Shown one piece after another: positions 1-7,033 of a DNA stretch of 9,581 nt. Origin of the DNA: Bacteroidota bacterium (lineage in GTDB: Bacteria; Bacteroidota; Bacteroidia; JACCXN01); contig JACCXN010000036.1 in the NCBI GenBank assembly GCA_013696965.1, forward strand, positions 1 through 9,581, in the 5' to 3' direction. The position numbers and the translations under genes are program-made. Each line of letters starts with the position of its first letter. The stretch's first letter is position 1. The notes beneath the pieces were generated by a model. That model saw nothing but the letters and a program-made list of their open reading frames with translations, had not been told where the DNA came from and did not search any database.

Positions 1-185
1 CTTTTTGGTATGGCTTTCCGATAAATATTACAAATCTCGTCCCATGGAATGAGGTTTGCCAAAATAACCCATCGATTATCTGAATTTAATTTTTTTTCGA
101 ATGGGGACTCAAATCCTTCTAAAACCAACTGGTTTTTACTAACATAATTTGGAATTGGTGCACGCTTTTTTGGTGGTTTCTTCAT
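1..185 (-). CDS. Transposase, IS1182/IS5-like, N-terminal part (cut by window edge)
   Basis: The minus strand reads from an ATG at 185-183 as an open frame of 61 codons to the window edge. It begins MKKPPKKRAPIPNYVSKNQL, followed by a segment with GFESPFEKKL and NRWVILANLIPWDEI. The pattern 'QL..GFE.PF...L...NRWV.L...IPWDE' is the usual N-terminus of DDE transposases of the IS1182/IS5-like group, ahead of the catalytic domain, which would lie outside the window. The purine-rich AAGGAAAT just before the ATG supports this start. The product would act as a DNA-binding and strand-transfer enzyme for its own element. Only the first ~60 of an expected 450-550 residues are visible, so whether the gene is intact is unknown. 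The identification rests on recalled family pattern, not a search. Confidence 0.75.
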   Translation of the reverse strand, partial: MKKPPKKRAPIPNYVSKNQLVLEGFESPFEKKLNSDNRWVILANLIPWDEICNIYRKAIPK

Positions 186-246
186 ATTTCCTTGCACTTG
201 ATGTGCCGAATATAGGTATGTTTGTCTGATTTACAAAGTGATAGGT

Positions 247-262
247 GTTTTTCAGCAGACCC
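247..262 (-). repeat. Probable terminal inverted repeat of the IS
   Basis: Read on the minus strand this is GGGTCTGCTGAAAAAC, about 60 nt upstream of the transposase start. A GGGTCTGCTGAAAAA-type terminus is common in IS1182-like elements, so the outer end of the element is placed near 262. The matching repeat at the other end lies outside the window, so neither the end nor a target duplication can be confirmed. Confidence 0.5.
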
Positions 263-405
263 TATTTAAAAAGCAATATATTTAAAAAACATACTATCTT
301 TTTTGTATTTATGGTTTCGCCATCTATCATCCTTATAAAAAACACACATGGTGAACAATGTAATAAATCTATTGAAAGACTATTATCTAAAATATGAGGA
401 TTTGG

Positions 406-559
406 CTATCCTAATTTACCTATTGAATTATAAATTAAGATTGTTCCTAATAATTGACCAACAACCTGATTATTTTGGTTAAATAATGGAGAGCTCCTGA
501 TGATCCAGGTTCTACAGCACCTTGATTAAAATGCAATCTCCACATTGGTCTGTCAAAGG
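406..559 (-). pseudogene. Remnant of a trypsin-like serine protease (active-site serine region)
   Basis: The minus strand encodes WRLHFNQGAVEPGSSG. Then, in another frame, it encodes SPLFNQNNQVVGQLLGT, followed by a stop at 408-406. Joined, these give the GxxEPGSSGSPLFNQ...VVGQL block around the catalytic serine of secreted S1 proteases of the lysyl-endopeptidase type, which Bacteroidota often export by T9SS. The frame break falls at about 489-496, where removing two bases (GC) restores GSSGSPLF. No catalytic His or Asp region, signal peptide or downstream domain is recognisable on either side. It is therefore a fragment lying between an IS end and the propeller gene, probably left by deletion. 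The family reading is good for such a short stretch, but the extent is approximate. Confidence 0.6.
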
Positions 560-594
560 AAGGGGAATATGCATTTTGTTTAAGAATTACACTT
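560..594 (-). repeat. Direct repeat copy A (copy of the propeller gene leader and start)
   Basis: This ~34-nt stretch matches 2238-2270 with one substitution and one single-base indel. On the minus strand it reads AAGTGTAATTCTTAAACAA, then AATGCATATTCCCCT. It lies about 26 nt beyond the stop codon of the propeller gene and runs directly into the protease remnant. Confidence 0.8.
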
Positions 595-619
595 GTTGAT
601 TTTCATGCTTAAATGCAAT

Positions 620-2251
620 TCAATTAACAACAATTCTTCTAACGGCTCTTTTTCTATCTGCAATTATTTCTATGAAATAAATTCCTTTGGCGTGCTTATT
701 CATGTCAATAAATCTTTCATAATCACCTTTAACTCCGAAAATATTTTCTGTATAAATTTTCTGCCCCTTTGAATTAATTATGTTTAGCTGTAAATCACAG
801 GACTCAGGTAAATTACATTCGATCTGGAAAGTGCCGCTTGTTGGATTTGGATAAATATTACACGAGAGTAAGGATCTATCTGAAAATTCATTTACACCTA
901 TTATAGCTTGTGTTGTATCATATTTGATCTTAATCAAAAACACTTCATCGTCACCTGTCAATGAAAGAGATCCGAGAGTAAAGTTTCCTCCAAACGCACC
1001 CGTAACATACAGATCGCCTTGCTCGTTACCAACTAAATCTATACCATGACCACCACCGCCATAAGATCCTTTCACCCATTTTAAACTACCATCAGTATCA
1101 TAATTTGCTAAGAACACATCAATACCACCGCTTGTTGAATAGATTGTTTGATTGTCAAATACTGCATGACCGGTACTACCTCCCGAACCAAAATATCCTG
1201 TAATAAATATATTTCCGTTGTTGTCTGCGTATAGTTCCCTCAGTATATCGATGCCGTTACCTCCCGCAGTTTTTACCCATTGGCAATTACCTACACTATC
1301 ATATTTAGCAATAAAAATGTCACTTGCACAATTCATAGGAGAAGTAATACTTATTGTATCAAAATACGAAACAGAAGAACCCGTATAGGCACCATAATAT
1401 CCTCCAATAAAGATTTCTCCTTTGCTATTTACATCAATGGCTTTAGGTGATTCAGTATCAGAGCCCTTAATTGTTTTTACCCATTGTAGATTAGCGTTAG
1501 GGTCATATTTGGCTAAAAAGCCATCGAAATTTCCGCTGCTTACAATCTGTAAGGAATCTGTAATATATTGAGTCCCTCCGAAATTACCTGTAGTATAAAT
1601 ATTTCCTTTTTTATCCAAACACATATCAAAAGTCTGAATCATTGAAACATGACAAAAAAATTCTTTCACCCATAAAAAAGTTCCATCAGAAGCATACTTA
1701 GCGATAAAAGCCTCTTTTTGCATCGCATACCCTTCAAATAAAGAATCTTTCCAGCAATATCCGGCAATATAAACTTCATCATTCTGATTTATGCAAATTT
1801 CATGAGGTGTACTATGTTTTATTATTGGTTTACTGAACAATAAATTTCCATTCAGATCATATTTCATAAAGTACATTCCCCCATTGGTTAGCATAGCCCC
1901 TTCATATTGCATGTTTCCGCTATAATAACCAGAGACAAAAACATTCCCATTTCCGTCAACGGCATTTATTGCACTGATAGCCATATGTTTTGAATAAAAT
2001 ATTTTCTGCCATTTTAAATTACCCACACTGTCGTATTTCAAAATAAAACCACCCATATCAGTTGAATCAGGTTGGTGATATGGCCCGGTAAAGCTGCCCG
2101 AAACAATCACATCGTTATCTTTTGAATTTGAGATCGACCAGCCATAGCTGTTCCGTGAAAATTTTTTACTCCTTGCCCATTCAAAGGAAGACTGAGCAAG
2201 CCCTGATGAAACATATAAAAAAAGAAAATATAAGAAAAGGGGAATACGCAT
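620..2251 (-). CDS. Secreted SBBP-type beta-propeller protein with T9SS sorting domain
   Basis: I choose the ATG at 2251-2249 (543 residues). It starts a clear signal peptide, MRIPLFLYFLFLYVSSGLAQ, whereas the open frame upstream to 2395 encodes nothing export-like. The mature part is a series of propeller blades. Each has a strand such as 'G.I.ITGYF.G' followed by 'FLAKYD..GNLQWVK'. The YD..G.L.W elements start near residues 73, 131, 186, 249, 317 and 384, which suggests a six- or seven-bladed SBBP-like propeller. Residues ~464-543 are a T9SS type A C-terminal domain (NIYPNPTSG, then NSKGQKIY, KGIYFIEI and a basic RKRAVRRIVVN tail). The protein should therefore cross the outer membrane by T9SS and be released or anchored at the surface, probably as a binding or scaffold protein; no catalytic motif is visible. 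It is transcribed divergently from the glycoside-hydrolase gene. No Shine-Dalgarno is seen, as usual in this phylum. Confidence 0.9.
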   Translation of the reverse strand: MRIPLFLYFLFLYVSSGLAQSSFEWARSKKFSRNSYGWSISNSKDNDVIVSGSFTGPYHQPDSTDMGGFILKYDSVGNLKWQKIFYSKHMAISAINAVDGNGNVFVSGYYSGNMQYEGAMLTNGGMYFMKYDLNGNLLFSKPIIKHSTPHEICINQNDEVYIAGYCWKDSLFEGYAMQKEAFIAKYASDGTFLWVKEFFCHVSMIQTFDMCLDKKGNIYTTGNFGGTQYITDSLQIVSSGNFDGFLAKYDPNANLQWVKTIKGSDTESPKAIDVNSKGEIFIGGYYGAYTGSSVSYFDTISITSPMNCASDIFIAKYDSVGNCQWVKTAGGNGIDILRELYADNNGNIFITGYFGSGGSTGHAVFDNQTIYSTSGGIDVFLANYDTDGSLKWVKGSYGGGGHGIDLVGNEQGDLYVTGAFGGNFTLGSLSLTGDDEVFLIKIKYDTTQAIIGVNEFSDRSLLSCNIYPNPTSGTFQIECNLPESCDLQLNIINSKGQKIYTENIFGVKGDYERFIDMNKHAKGIYFIEIIADRKRAVRRIVVN

Positions 2252-2270
2252 TTGTTTAAGAATTACACTT
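2238..2270 (-). repeat. Direct repeat copy B (over the propeller gene start codon)
   Basis: This copy covers the first codons and the untranslated leader of the propeller gene and matches 560-594 almost exactly. Together the two copies bracket the whole gene in direct orientation. Confidence 0.8.
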
Positions 2271-2278
2271 TTAATACC

Positions 2279-2286
2279 CAAAAATA
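2279..2286 (-). promoter_or_regulatory. Possible -7 element for the propeller gene
   Basis: The minus strand reads TATTTTTG, a match to the Bacteroidota -7 consensus TAnnTTTG, 28 nt upstream of the chosen start. The -33 region is poor (TTTTC rather than TTTG, with 23 nt spacing), so this is tentative. The 171-nt divergent region 2252-2422 must carry promoters for both genes. Confidence 0.3.
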
Positions 2287-2422
2287 TTGCCTTAATATGT
2301 AGCTTTAGTGAAAATGCCGCTAAAAGGCTGCATTGAAGAGTCAAACACCATAAAATGTTCGACAGTTGTTGGAAGTGTGATTTATTATTGTACATTTATT
2401 TCCTCAAATAAAACCCCAAAAC

Positions 2423-3358
2423 ATGAAAAAAACTCTCTACTTTCTGATTTTTATAGGATTAATAGGGCCTGCAAAGGAAACTGCTGCCCAACCTATTTCG
2501 CAAGTATTTTATGCTCAAAACTACTGGATGCCAAATAAACCTGCATTTGGTTTCACTGGTCAATTAGAAAGCTGGTGGACGGAAATTAACGCAAGTGGCG
2601 TAAAATATATACGTGTCGGAGGTAAAGCTTATGACGGATCAGGAATGTGGCCGATTCCAACATTATTAGGAATTATAGATACTATCAGAGCCAGAGGCTT
2701 TGAGCCGATAATACAGGTTCCAATAAAGATTAATCTATCAGTGGCTCAAAATGCTATAGATAATGCGGCAATAATATCTGATATAAATGTGACTAATGCA
2801 AAAAATATAGTTTATTGGGAAATAGGAAATGAACCGGATGGTTCTTATTCAGGTGTAAATAATTATCACACCAATCCGATAATTGCTGATTACATCAAGC
2901 AGGTTTCAACAGCCATGAAAGGAGTTCTTGGCCAATCGGGCATAAAAATAATCGGGCCATGTTTGTCTTACTATGATTTTCCCAAATATGCTTCCTTTCT
3001 GGGTGGTGCAGATAACATTACAGGTTCGGGTGCAAATGGATATTACATCGATTATGTTGGGTTTAACACTTATCCTTTCAGTAAAGCTCAATTACAGGCG
3101 GGAACTGCCCGACAGGACATTATAAACTATGTTAACTCTCCGTTTCAATTTGACGATATTTTAGATACCATTAATGCCCGCATTGCCCTGGTGGGAAGAA
3201 CAGGTAGTTTAAAGCCTTTTGTTACAGAAGTTAATATAAGCGCTTATCAGGATAATACCAACGCAACTACACGTGGGCCAATCGGTGTTGGACCGAAGTT
3301 TTTTAGGAGGACAATTTTGGGCGGAAATGATGGCAAAAGGAATGGAAAAGCAAGTTGA
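2423..3358 (+). CDS. Secreted glycoside-hydrolase-like protein, N-terminal catalytic part (frame broken)
   Basis: The ATG at 2423 begins the signal peptide MKKTLYFLIFIGLIGPAKET with cleavage likely after AAQ (residue ~23). What follows looks like a clan GH-A type TIM-barrel hydrolase. NIVYWEIGNEPDGS places a probable acid/base Glu at residue 137. LKPFVTEVNIS places a probable nucleophile Glu at 269. YVGFNTYPF lies between them. Such enzymes cleave glycosidic bonds in polysaccharides, but the family (GH5/30/39/79-like) and substrate cannot be fixed by eye. Meaningful sequence ends at Lys292 (3298). Beyond it the frame gives an arginine- and glycine-rich nonsense tail to the stop at 3358, while the true continuation is in the next frame from 3300. 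Joined, the gene runs 2423-5801 and would encode 1125 residues. Confidence 0.85.
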   Translation: MKKTLYFLIFIGLIGPAKETAAQPISQVFYAQNYWMPNKPAFGFTGQLESWWTEINASGVKYIRVGGKAYDGSGMWPIPTLLGIIDTIRARGFEPIIQVPIKINLSVAQNAIDNAAIISDINVTNAKNIVYWEIGNEPDGSYSGVNNYHTNPIIADYIKQVSTAMKGVLGQSGIKIIGPCLSYYDFPKYASFLGGADNITGSGANGYYIDYVGFNTYPFSKAQLQAGTARQDIINYVNSPFQFDDILDTINARIALVGRTGSLKPFVTEVNISAYQDNTNATTRGPIGVGPKFFRRTILGGNDGKRNGKAS

Positions 3359-5801
3359 ATCAATGGCTTTTTGGAGCGTTATAGAAGGAGAGCCGGGAGA
3401 TACATACGAAACTGATATAGGTTACATTGGAACAGAACTATTACAGAAACGATCTACTTATTGGCACTACAAAATGATGGCCGACAACTTTAAGGGCACA
3501 TTTTTTCCTTCAGTAAGCGTAAATCAACCAAATATAAAAGCTTTTGCCGCTAAATCTTCTGATCGCATAGTTGTAATGATTTTAAACGAGCAAAACTCCG
3601 GCAGCTTGGCATTTAAAGTAAGATTGGACAACACGGGCTCGGTTGGGGCAGGATTAGATATTGCATTTAACGTTACAGGCGCTACCGCAGGAGCAAACCA
3701 TGTAAGTACAGTTAATATCCAAAATCAATCAACCGTTTTGCTTATTTTCAACTGTAAGGGCGCAATATCTGAGCGGTATGATTATACTTTGAGTAACGCG
3801 ATAAACGATCAGGGACCCCAAACAATCACCATTCCAGTAGCAACTTCATTAATTGGTGCAACGATTTCAAATGATATTGGCAATGCGCAACTTTGCTCTT
3901 CCGGTGGAGTTTGCAGTTTTTTTAATTATACTCCTTCAAATTATGTTTATAGTTGGACAAGCCCTTATGGACCCGTTAATTATACCGGCAATTCCGTGGA
4001 ATATTGCTCTTTAGTTGTAGGAGGTCAAACAATTTATACATTTACAGCAACTGATCCTTCTACCACATGTTCTACAACTCAAAATGTAACTGTAAATGAT
4101 TGTGGTCCAATTACCGGCTTTGATTTTTATGCATATGTTTGCGGTGCAACACCTTCTAATTGTGGTGCTAATAATGGAGGCGCTATGGTTTGCGCAGGAG
4201 GAGCATCAACTTATAGCTATAAATGGGACGGAGGTGCTTATGGTACTAACTCTTCAATTACCGGATTATCACCTGGAATGCATACAGTTGTTGTTAAAAA
4301 CGCACCGCCTGCTATTGGTGGTTTAACAAGAACTTTACAGTTTTATGTTCCTATTACAGGAACTCAACCTGCTATTAGTGCAGGCCCAGACAGAACTATT
4401 GGCAGGTTCTGCCGTGTAATTCTCACCGCAGTGCCAAATTTAACTTCAAGTGGGTATACCTATAATTGGTACAAAGGAACCTCTACAACTCCATTTAGCA
4501 ATTCCTATACAACTAATATCAGTGTTTGGAATACAGCTACCTATAAAGTCGTGGTTACTTCACCAAGTGGATGCACTAATTCTGATTATGTAAATATAAA
4601 CATGACTCTTACACCACGTTGCATCACTGATTTACCAAGTATAAGCACTGCTATTGAATGCAAATACAATATAGGCTCAGGCGGACCTTTGCCTCCTGTT
4701 AATGTGTTAAACTCATCAGTAATTATTAATTCTGATCAGTTCATTGACAATGTTACTATAGTGCCGAACAATGTTAACCTTACCGTTATTGATTGTGAGC
4801 TGGCGTTTTCTGAAAACTCAAAAATAATTGTTCTGCCAGGAGGAAAGTTAGAAATCCGAAACTCTTTTTTTCATGGTTGTGAAAATTTAAAATGGGGCGG
4901 TATAGAGGTTAAAGGAAACAATAACGTTTCAGATCAATTAATTGTAACGGGATCAGCTTTTGCAAACACAGACTATGTAATAAAAACAGATAAAACCTTG
5001 AATATTTATATTGAGGATAATATTTTCGCCAATGGAATTACCGCCATAGAGTTGGATAGAAATAAAGATTTCGTGATAAGAAATAATTATTTTTACAATT
5101 ATGATATCGCTATAAAGGCTTCCAGGACACCTGTTGCAAATGTTCGATCACTTATAAAGGAAAATATTTTTGAGAAGGTGAAAACTGCCATTTATTTTGA
5201 AAATGATAACCAGTCGAAGTTAGATATCGTATGTAATAAATTCGACAACTATGAAGATTATGCAATTTATGCTCAAAATACAATACTAAAAGATCAGGGT
5301 AGTAATATTGAAGCAGGAAATTCTTTTGTTTCAACTTCTGTAAAGTTAAATCATAAGTTACGCCATAATGGTAATACTATGAATTATTATTATGATCCAT
5401 CAAATCCTGTTACACTCGTTACTTCAGGTGGTATGAGTGCTATTGCCCAAGCCGCCTCTTCGGATGGTACTTGTTCAGATATTAATGACAGACGTAGTAA
5501 TCCTAATCCGAATGTAGGAAGTGATCCTGTTTATGGAAACTCAAAGAGTAAATTAGATCTTTATTCTGCGCCAAATCCGAATTCAGGAGAAGCAACAATT
5601 TATTATAACTTGGGTGAAGAAAAACAAGGAACATTAACAATAATGGATATGTATGGAAATGTGATGAATTGCATAAAAGTAACGAGTGAATCCAATCAAG
5701 TTAATTCTGATTACAGCAATTATTCTTCCGGAATCTATATGATTTCATTAACGAATTCGAAAAGTGAAGTAATTAACAAAAAGATGATTATAGCAAAATA
5801 A
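3273..5801 (+). CDS. Continuation of the glycoside-hydrolase-like protein: Ig, SprB-like, beta-helix and T9SS domains
   Basis: This is the downstream part of the gene starting at 2423, in the +1 frame. The joined protein enters at 3300 (FLGGQFWAEMMAKG). The codons at 3273-3299 are only an open overlap, and neither the GTG at 3273 nor the ATG at 3327 looks like a natural start. In joined numbering: the end of the barrel and a beta-sandwich run to ~445; an Ig/PKD-like domain covers ~473-558; a SprB-like repeat covers ~558-628 (YKWDGG, TGLSPGMHTVVVKN); a second Ig-like domain covers ~648-729; a right-handed beta-helix covers ~758-973 (repeated NSFFHGC, DNIFANG, NNYFYNY and ENIFEKV turns); and a T9SS type A tail covers ~1045-1125 (YSAPNPNSGE, SSGIYMISL, NKKMIIAK). 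The product should be surface-bound or released, combining a glycan-cleaving head with binding or adhesive modules. Without a frame correction this part has no signal peptide and would not be exported. Confidence 0.8.
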   Translation: MGQSVLDRSFLGGQFWAEMMAKGMEKQVESMAFWSVIEGEPGDTYETDIGYIGTELLQKRSTYWHYKMMADNFKGTFFPSVSVNQPNIKAFAAKSSDRIVVMILNEQNSGSLAFKVRLDNTGSVGAGLDIAFNVTGATAGANHVSTVNIQNQSTVLLIFNCKGAISERYDYTLSNAINDQGPQTITIPVATSLIGATISNDIGNAQLCSSGGVCSFFNYTPSNYVYSWTSPYGPVNYTGNSVEYCSLVVGGQTIYTFTATDPSTTCSTTQNVTVNDCGPITGFDFYAYVCGATPSNCGANNGGAMVCAGGASTYSYKWDGGAYGTNSSITGLSPGMHTVVVKNAPPAIGGLTRTLQFYVPITGTQPAISAGPDRTIGRFCRVILTAVPNLTSSGYTYNWYKGTSTTPFSNSYTTNISVWNTATYKVVVTSPSGCTNSDYVNINMTLTPRCITDLPSISTAIECKYNIGSGGPLPPVNVLNSSVIINSDQFIDNVTIVPNNVNLTVIDCELAFSENSKIIVLPGGKLEIRNSFFHGCENLKWGGIEVKGNNNVSDQLIVTGSAFANTDYVIKTDKTLNIYIEDNIFANGITAIELDRNKDFVIRNNYFYNYDIAIKASRTPVANVRSLIKENIFEKVKTAIYFENDNQSKLDIVCNKFDNYEDYAIYAQNTILKDQGSNIEAGNSFVSTSVKLNHKLRHNGNTMNYYYDPSNPVTLVTSGGMSAIAQAASSDGTCSDINDRRSNPNPNVGSDPVYGNSKSKLDLYSAPNPNSGEATIYYNLGEEKQGTLTIMDMYGNVMNCIKVTSESNQVNSDYSNYSSGIYMISLTNSKSEVINKKMIIAK
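3299..3304 (+). other. Frameshift site in a T6 run
   Basis: The bases AAG TTTTTT AGGAGG contain six T. With five T the frame reads K-F-L-G-G-Q-F-W and joins both halves of the glycoside-hydrolase gene without loss of sense. The simplest reading is a one-base insertion (a mutation or a sequencing/assembly error). Confidence 0.8.
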
Positions 5802-5823
5802 TTCCTATTTTTATTCTAATTTT

Positions 5824-5852
5824 AAAAGCCGCTAAAAAAAAGCGGCTTTTTT
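5824..5852 (+). terminator. Rho-independent terminator
   Basis: The arms AAAAGCCGCT and AGCGGCTTTT form a perfect 10-bp stem around a loop of seven A, followed by further T. It lies 22 nt after the stop of the glycoside-hydrolase gene. The A run on the left arm means it could also act on the minus strand. Confidence 0.9.
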
Positions 5853-6005
5853 CTTATAATATAAAGAATGTTAATGTTTACAGGGATTCTTCTACTATTT
5901 GAAAGTAATTAAAAAGACTATTTTTGTTCAGATTGGATTTGCTTTTCACAAATTGCTTATTGTTCCTTGTTAAAAGGTTTTACCATCAACAGATCCTTTT
6001 GTCTT

Positions 6006-6081
6006 ATTTCCAATTATACGTGCCATAAGCTTTGTTTCACAATAAAACTCCCCAGAAAACGTATTTATTATAATTGGAAAT
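6006..6081. repeat. 13-bp perfect inverted repeat with 50-nt spacer
   Basis: ATTTCCAATTATA at 6006-6018 is exactly complementary to TATAATTGGAAAT at 6069-6081. No T run follows, so it is not a simple terminator. Its role is unknown. Confidence 0.6.
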
Positions 6082-6180
6082 CGCTTTAAAAAAAACTTTG
6101 CATTCGTGTAATCTGCTACCCTTAGTCCCACAATGATTTCCAAGGGTATTCGGGTCAAAAAATAATTAAATATTTCTTTT

Positions 6181-6256
6181 ACTCCGTACATACTCCTTGT
6201 TATCTGCCTGTTATCTCCCTATTACTTCATTCTAACTTTAACATTACTAAATCTAA
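6181..6256. repeat. Degenerate 11-bp phased tandem repeat
   Basis: About seven units with an 11-bp step (one of 10): ACTCCGTACAT, ACTCCTTGTT, ATCTGCCTGTT, ATCTCCCTATT, ACTTCATTCTA, ACTTTAACATT, ACTAAATCTAA. The minus-strand core is roughly AACAGGGAGT and the match decays toward the right. Such helical-turn spacing could mark a protein-binding array or curved DNA, but no function can be read from it. Confidence 0.5.
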
Positions 6257-6345
6257 GTGGCATGACAGACCTAAGACAAACCAAACTGTAAGGAATTATG
6301 ACCCCCATAAAAATTCACTACTAACCATAAAAGTTTGGAACGAAA

Positions 6346-6710
6346 ACCCTTGCGCACAGGTAAGCACATTCACAATTCCCTCAAAAATCCATCCCACAAA
6401 CCAAAAATTGTAAATAAGCTTCCCTCTTCCTTCCCCAGGCTAGATTTCAATTTTTTTACCCCTCCCTTTTAAAAAAACAAAACACCCAAACACACTGAGC
6501 CCCTGTCACTGTACAATACGTTGTGCAATTTGAAAGTAATGCAAACTTCCTAGACAAGTGGGTAATGCCAACGGCTAACATTGCATATCCTCAAGTGGCG
6601 GTCTTGGTGCTCTATTCAAAGCCTGGAATTTCTATTAACTTTGCTGCTCACGGTTTTTGGTTCGGTGCAATAATCGCCACCTGGGTATATGCAAAAAACG
6701 TTAGCCGTAA
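6346..6710 (+). repeat. Long dispersed repeat, copy 1
   Basis: This copy is homologous to 9105-9468 in direct orientation. Shared blocks include CAAAAATTGTAAATAAGCTT (6402-6421), a pyrimidine-rich patch, CCTGTCACT, and the whole 6558-6680 part with few changes. The left edge is fuzzy (CGCAC..GGT...AGCACATT in both). The right edge is sharp, just past GTTAGCCGTAA. The 68-codon open frame crossing it is destroyed in copy 2 by a TAG and a one-base indel, so the repeat is non-coding. Confidence 0.85.
6571..6708 (+). repeat. attC-like palindromic site, copy 1
   Basis: Outer arms ACGGCTAAC (6571-6579) and GTTAGCCGT (6700-6708) are perfectly complementary. Inside them TTGCATAT (6581-6588) pairs with ATATGCAA (6687-6694), and GTGGCG (6595-6600) pairs with CGCCAC (6675-6680). 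Unequal bulges separate the arms, and the loop is ~74 nt. This two-box layout, with a GTT-type 3' core and mirrored 5' core, resembles integron attC sites such as the Vibrio VCR. The core GTTAGCC departs from GTTRRRY at one base. No integrase is in the window. Confidence 0.5.
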
Positions 6711-7033
6711 GCATTGCGGGGCGGTATGACAGACGTGACATTCAGCCTTTTTCATTAAGCAACTTTTCTGCAAATTTAGAACGTTCAGGGCAGCCCTTCG
6801 CTTCGTGCTTTTTTCCTTTTTATCCCCCCACAAAATATTAAAATTGCCAGCCCCAAAATTGCACATTTGTTTTTGCCGCCTCCCATAAAGCTGACACACA
6901 TTGGCAAAATCAAAAGAGCAATTTCCCTGCGCAAGTTTCTGCTTTTTTTAGTATTATTGTTACTTTGGTGGTTGACTTTAGAAAAAACATTATTTTTACA
7001 ATAATAATTAAAAACAGACAATTTCAATTTTTT
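6711..7033 (+). promoter_or_regulatory. Unique spacer between repeat copy 1 and the TPR gene, with possible promoter
   Basis: No gene is supported here; open frames on the minus strand have no recognisable sequence or start signals. Sequence similarity to the other repeat copy ends at the left edge. The best promoter candidate is TATTATTG at 6952-6959, one base from the -7 consensus TAnnTTTG, about 75 nt ahead of the TPR start. No clear -33 element is seen. If the block is a cassette, its genes would need such an internal promoter. Confidence 0.3.

Larger units (their letters stand above)
5853..6345. other. Intergenic stretch without a convincing gene
   Basis: No plus-strand gene is seen here. 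On the minus strand an open frame at 6191-5970 could encode 73 residues (MYGVKEIFNYFLTRIPLEII at the start). It has no recognisable family, no ribosome site and no clear promoter, and I do not call it a gene, though a small or decayed gene is possible. The stretch also contains a 13-bp inverted repeat and an 11-bp phased repeat, listed separately. Confidence 0.6.

Noticed and set aside
2252-2395. Upstream extension of the propeller gene to 2395
   Set aside because: The additional 48 residues do not resemble a signal peptide or known domain, while the internal Met at 2251 starts an ideal signal peptide.
3296-3310. Programmed frameshift at AAG TTTTTT AGGAGG
   Set aside because: A skip of one base would be needed. 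There is no stop codon at the shift point, no upstream Shine-Dalgarno stimulator, and a T6 run is short for transcriptional slippage. Mutation or sequence error is simpler.
5970-6191. Minus-strand 73-residue open frame
   Set aside because: It has no family resemblance and no promoter or ribosome site, and it contains both arms of an inverted repeat. It is left as possible but unsupported.
6523-6729. Plus-strand open frame of 68 codons across repeat copy 1
   Set aside because: The homologous frame in copy 2 is broken by a TAG (GTC TAG) and a one-base insertion, while the DNA palindrome is kept. The repeat is therefore non-coding.
6648-7027. Two overlapping minus-strand open frames upstream of the TPR gene
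   Set aside because: They have no recognisable domain or start signal. One overlaps the palindrome and the other overlaps the TPR promoter region, so they look like chance frames.
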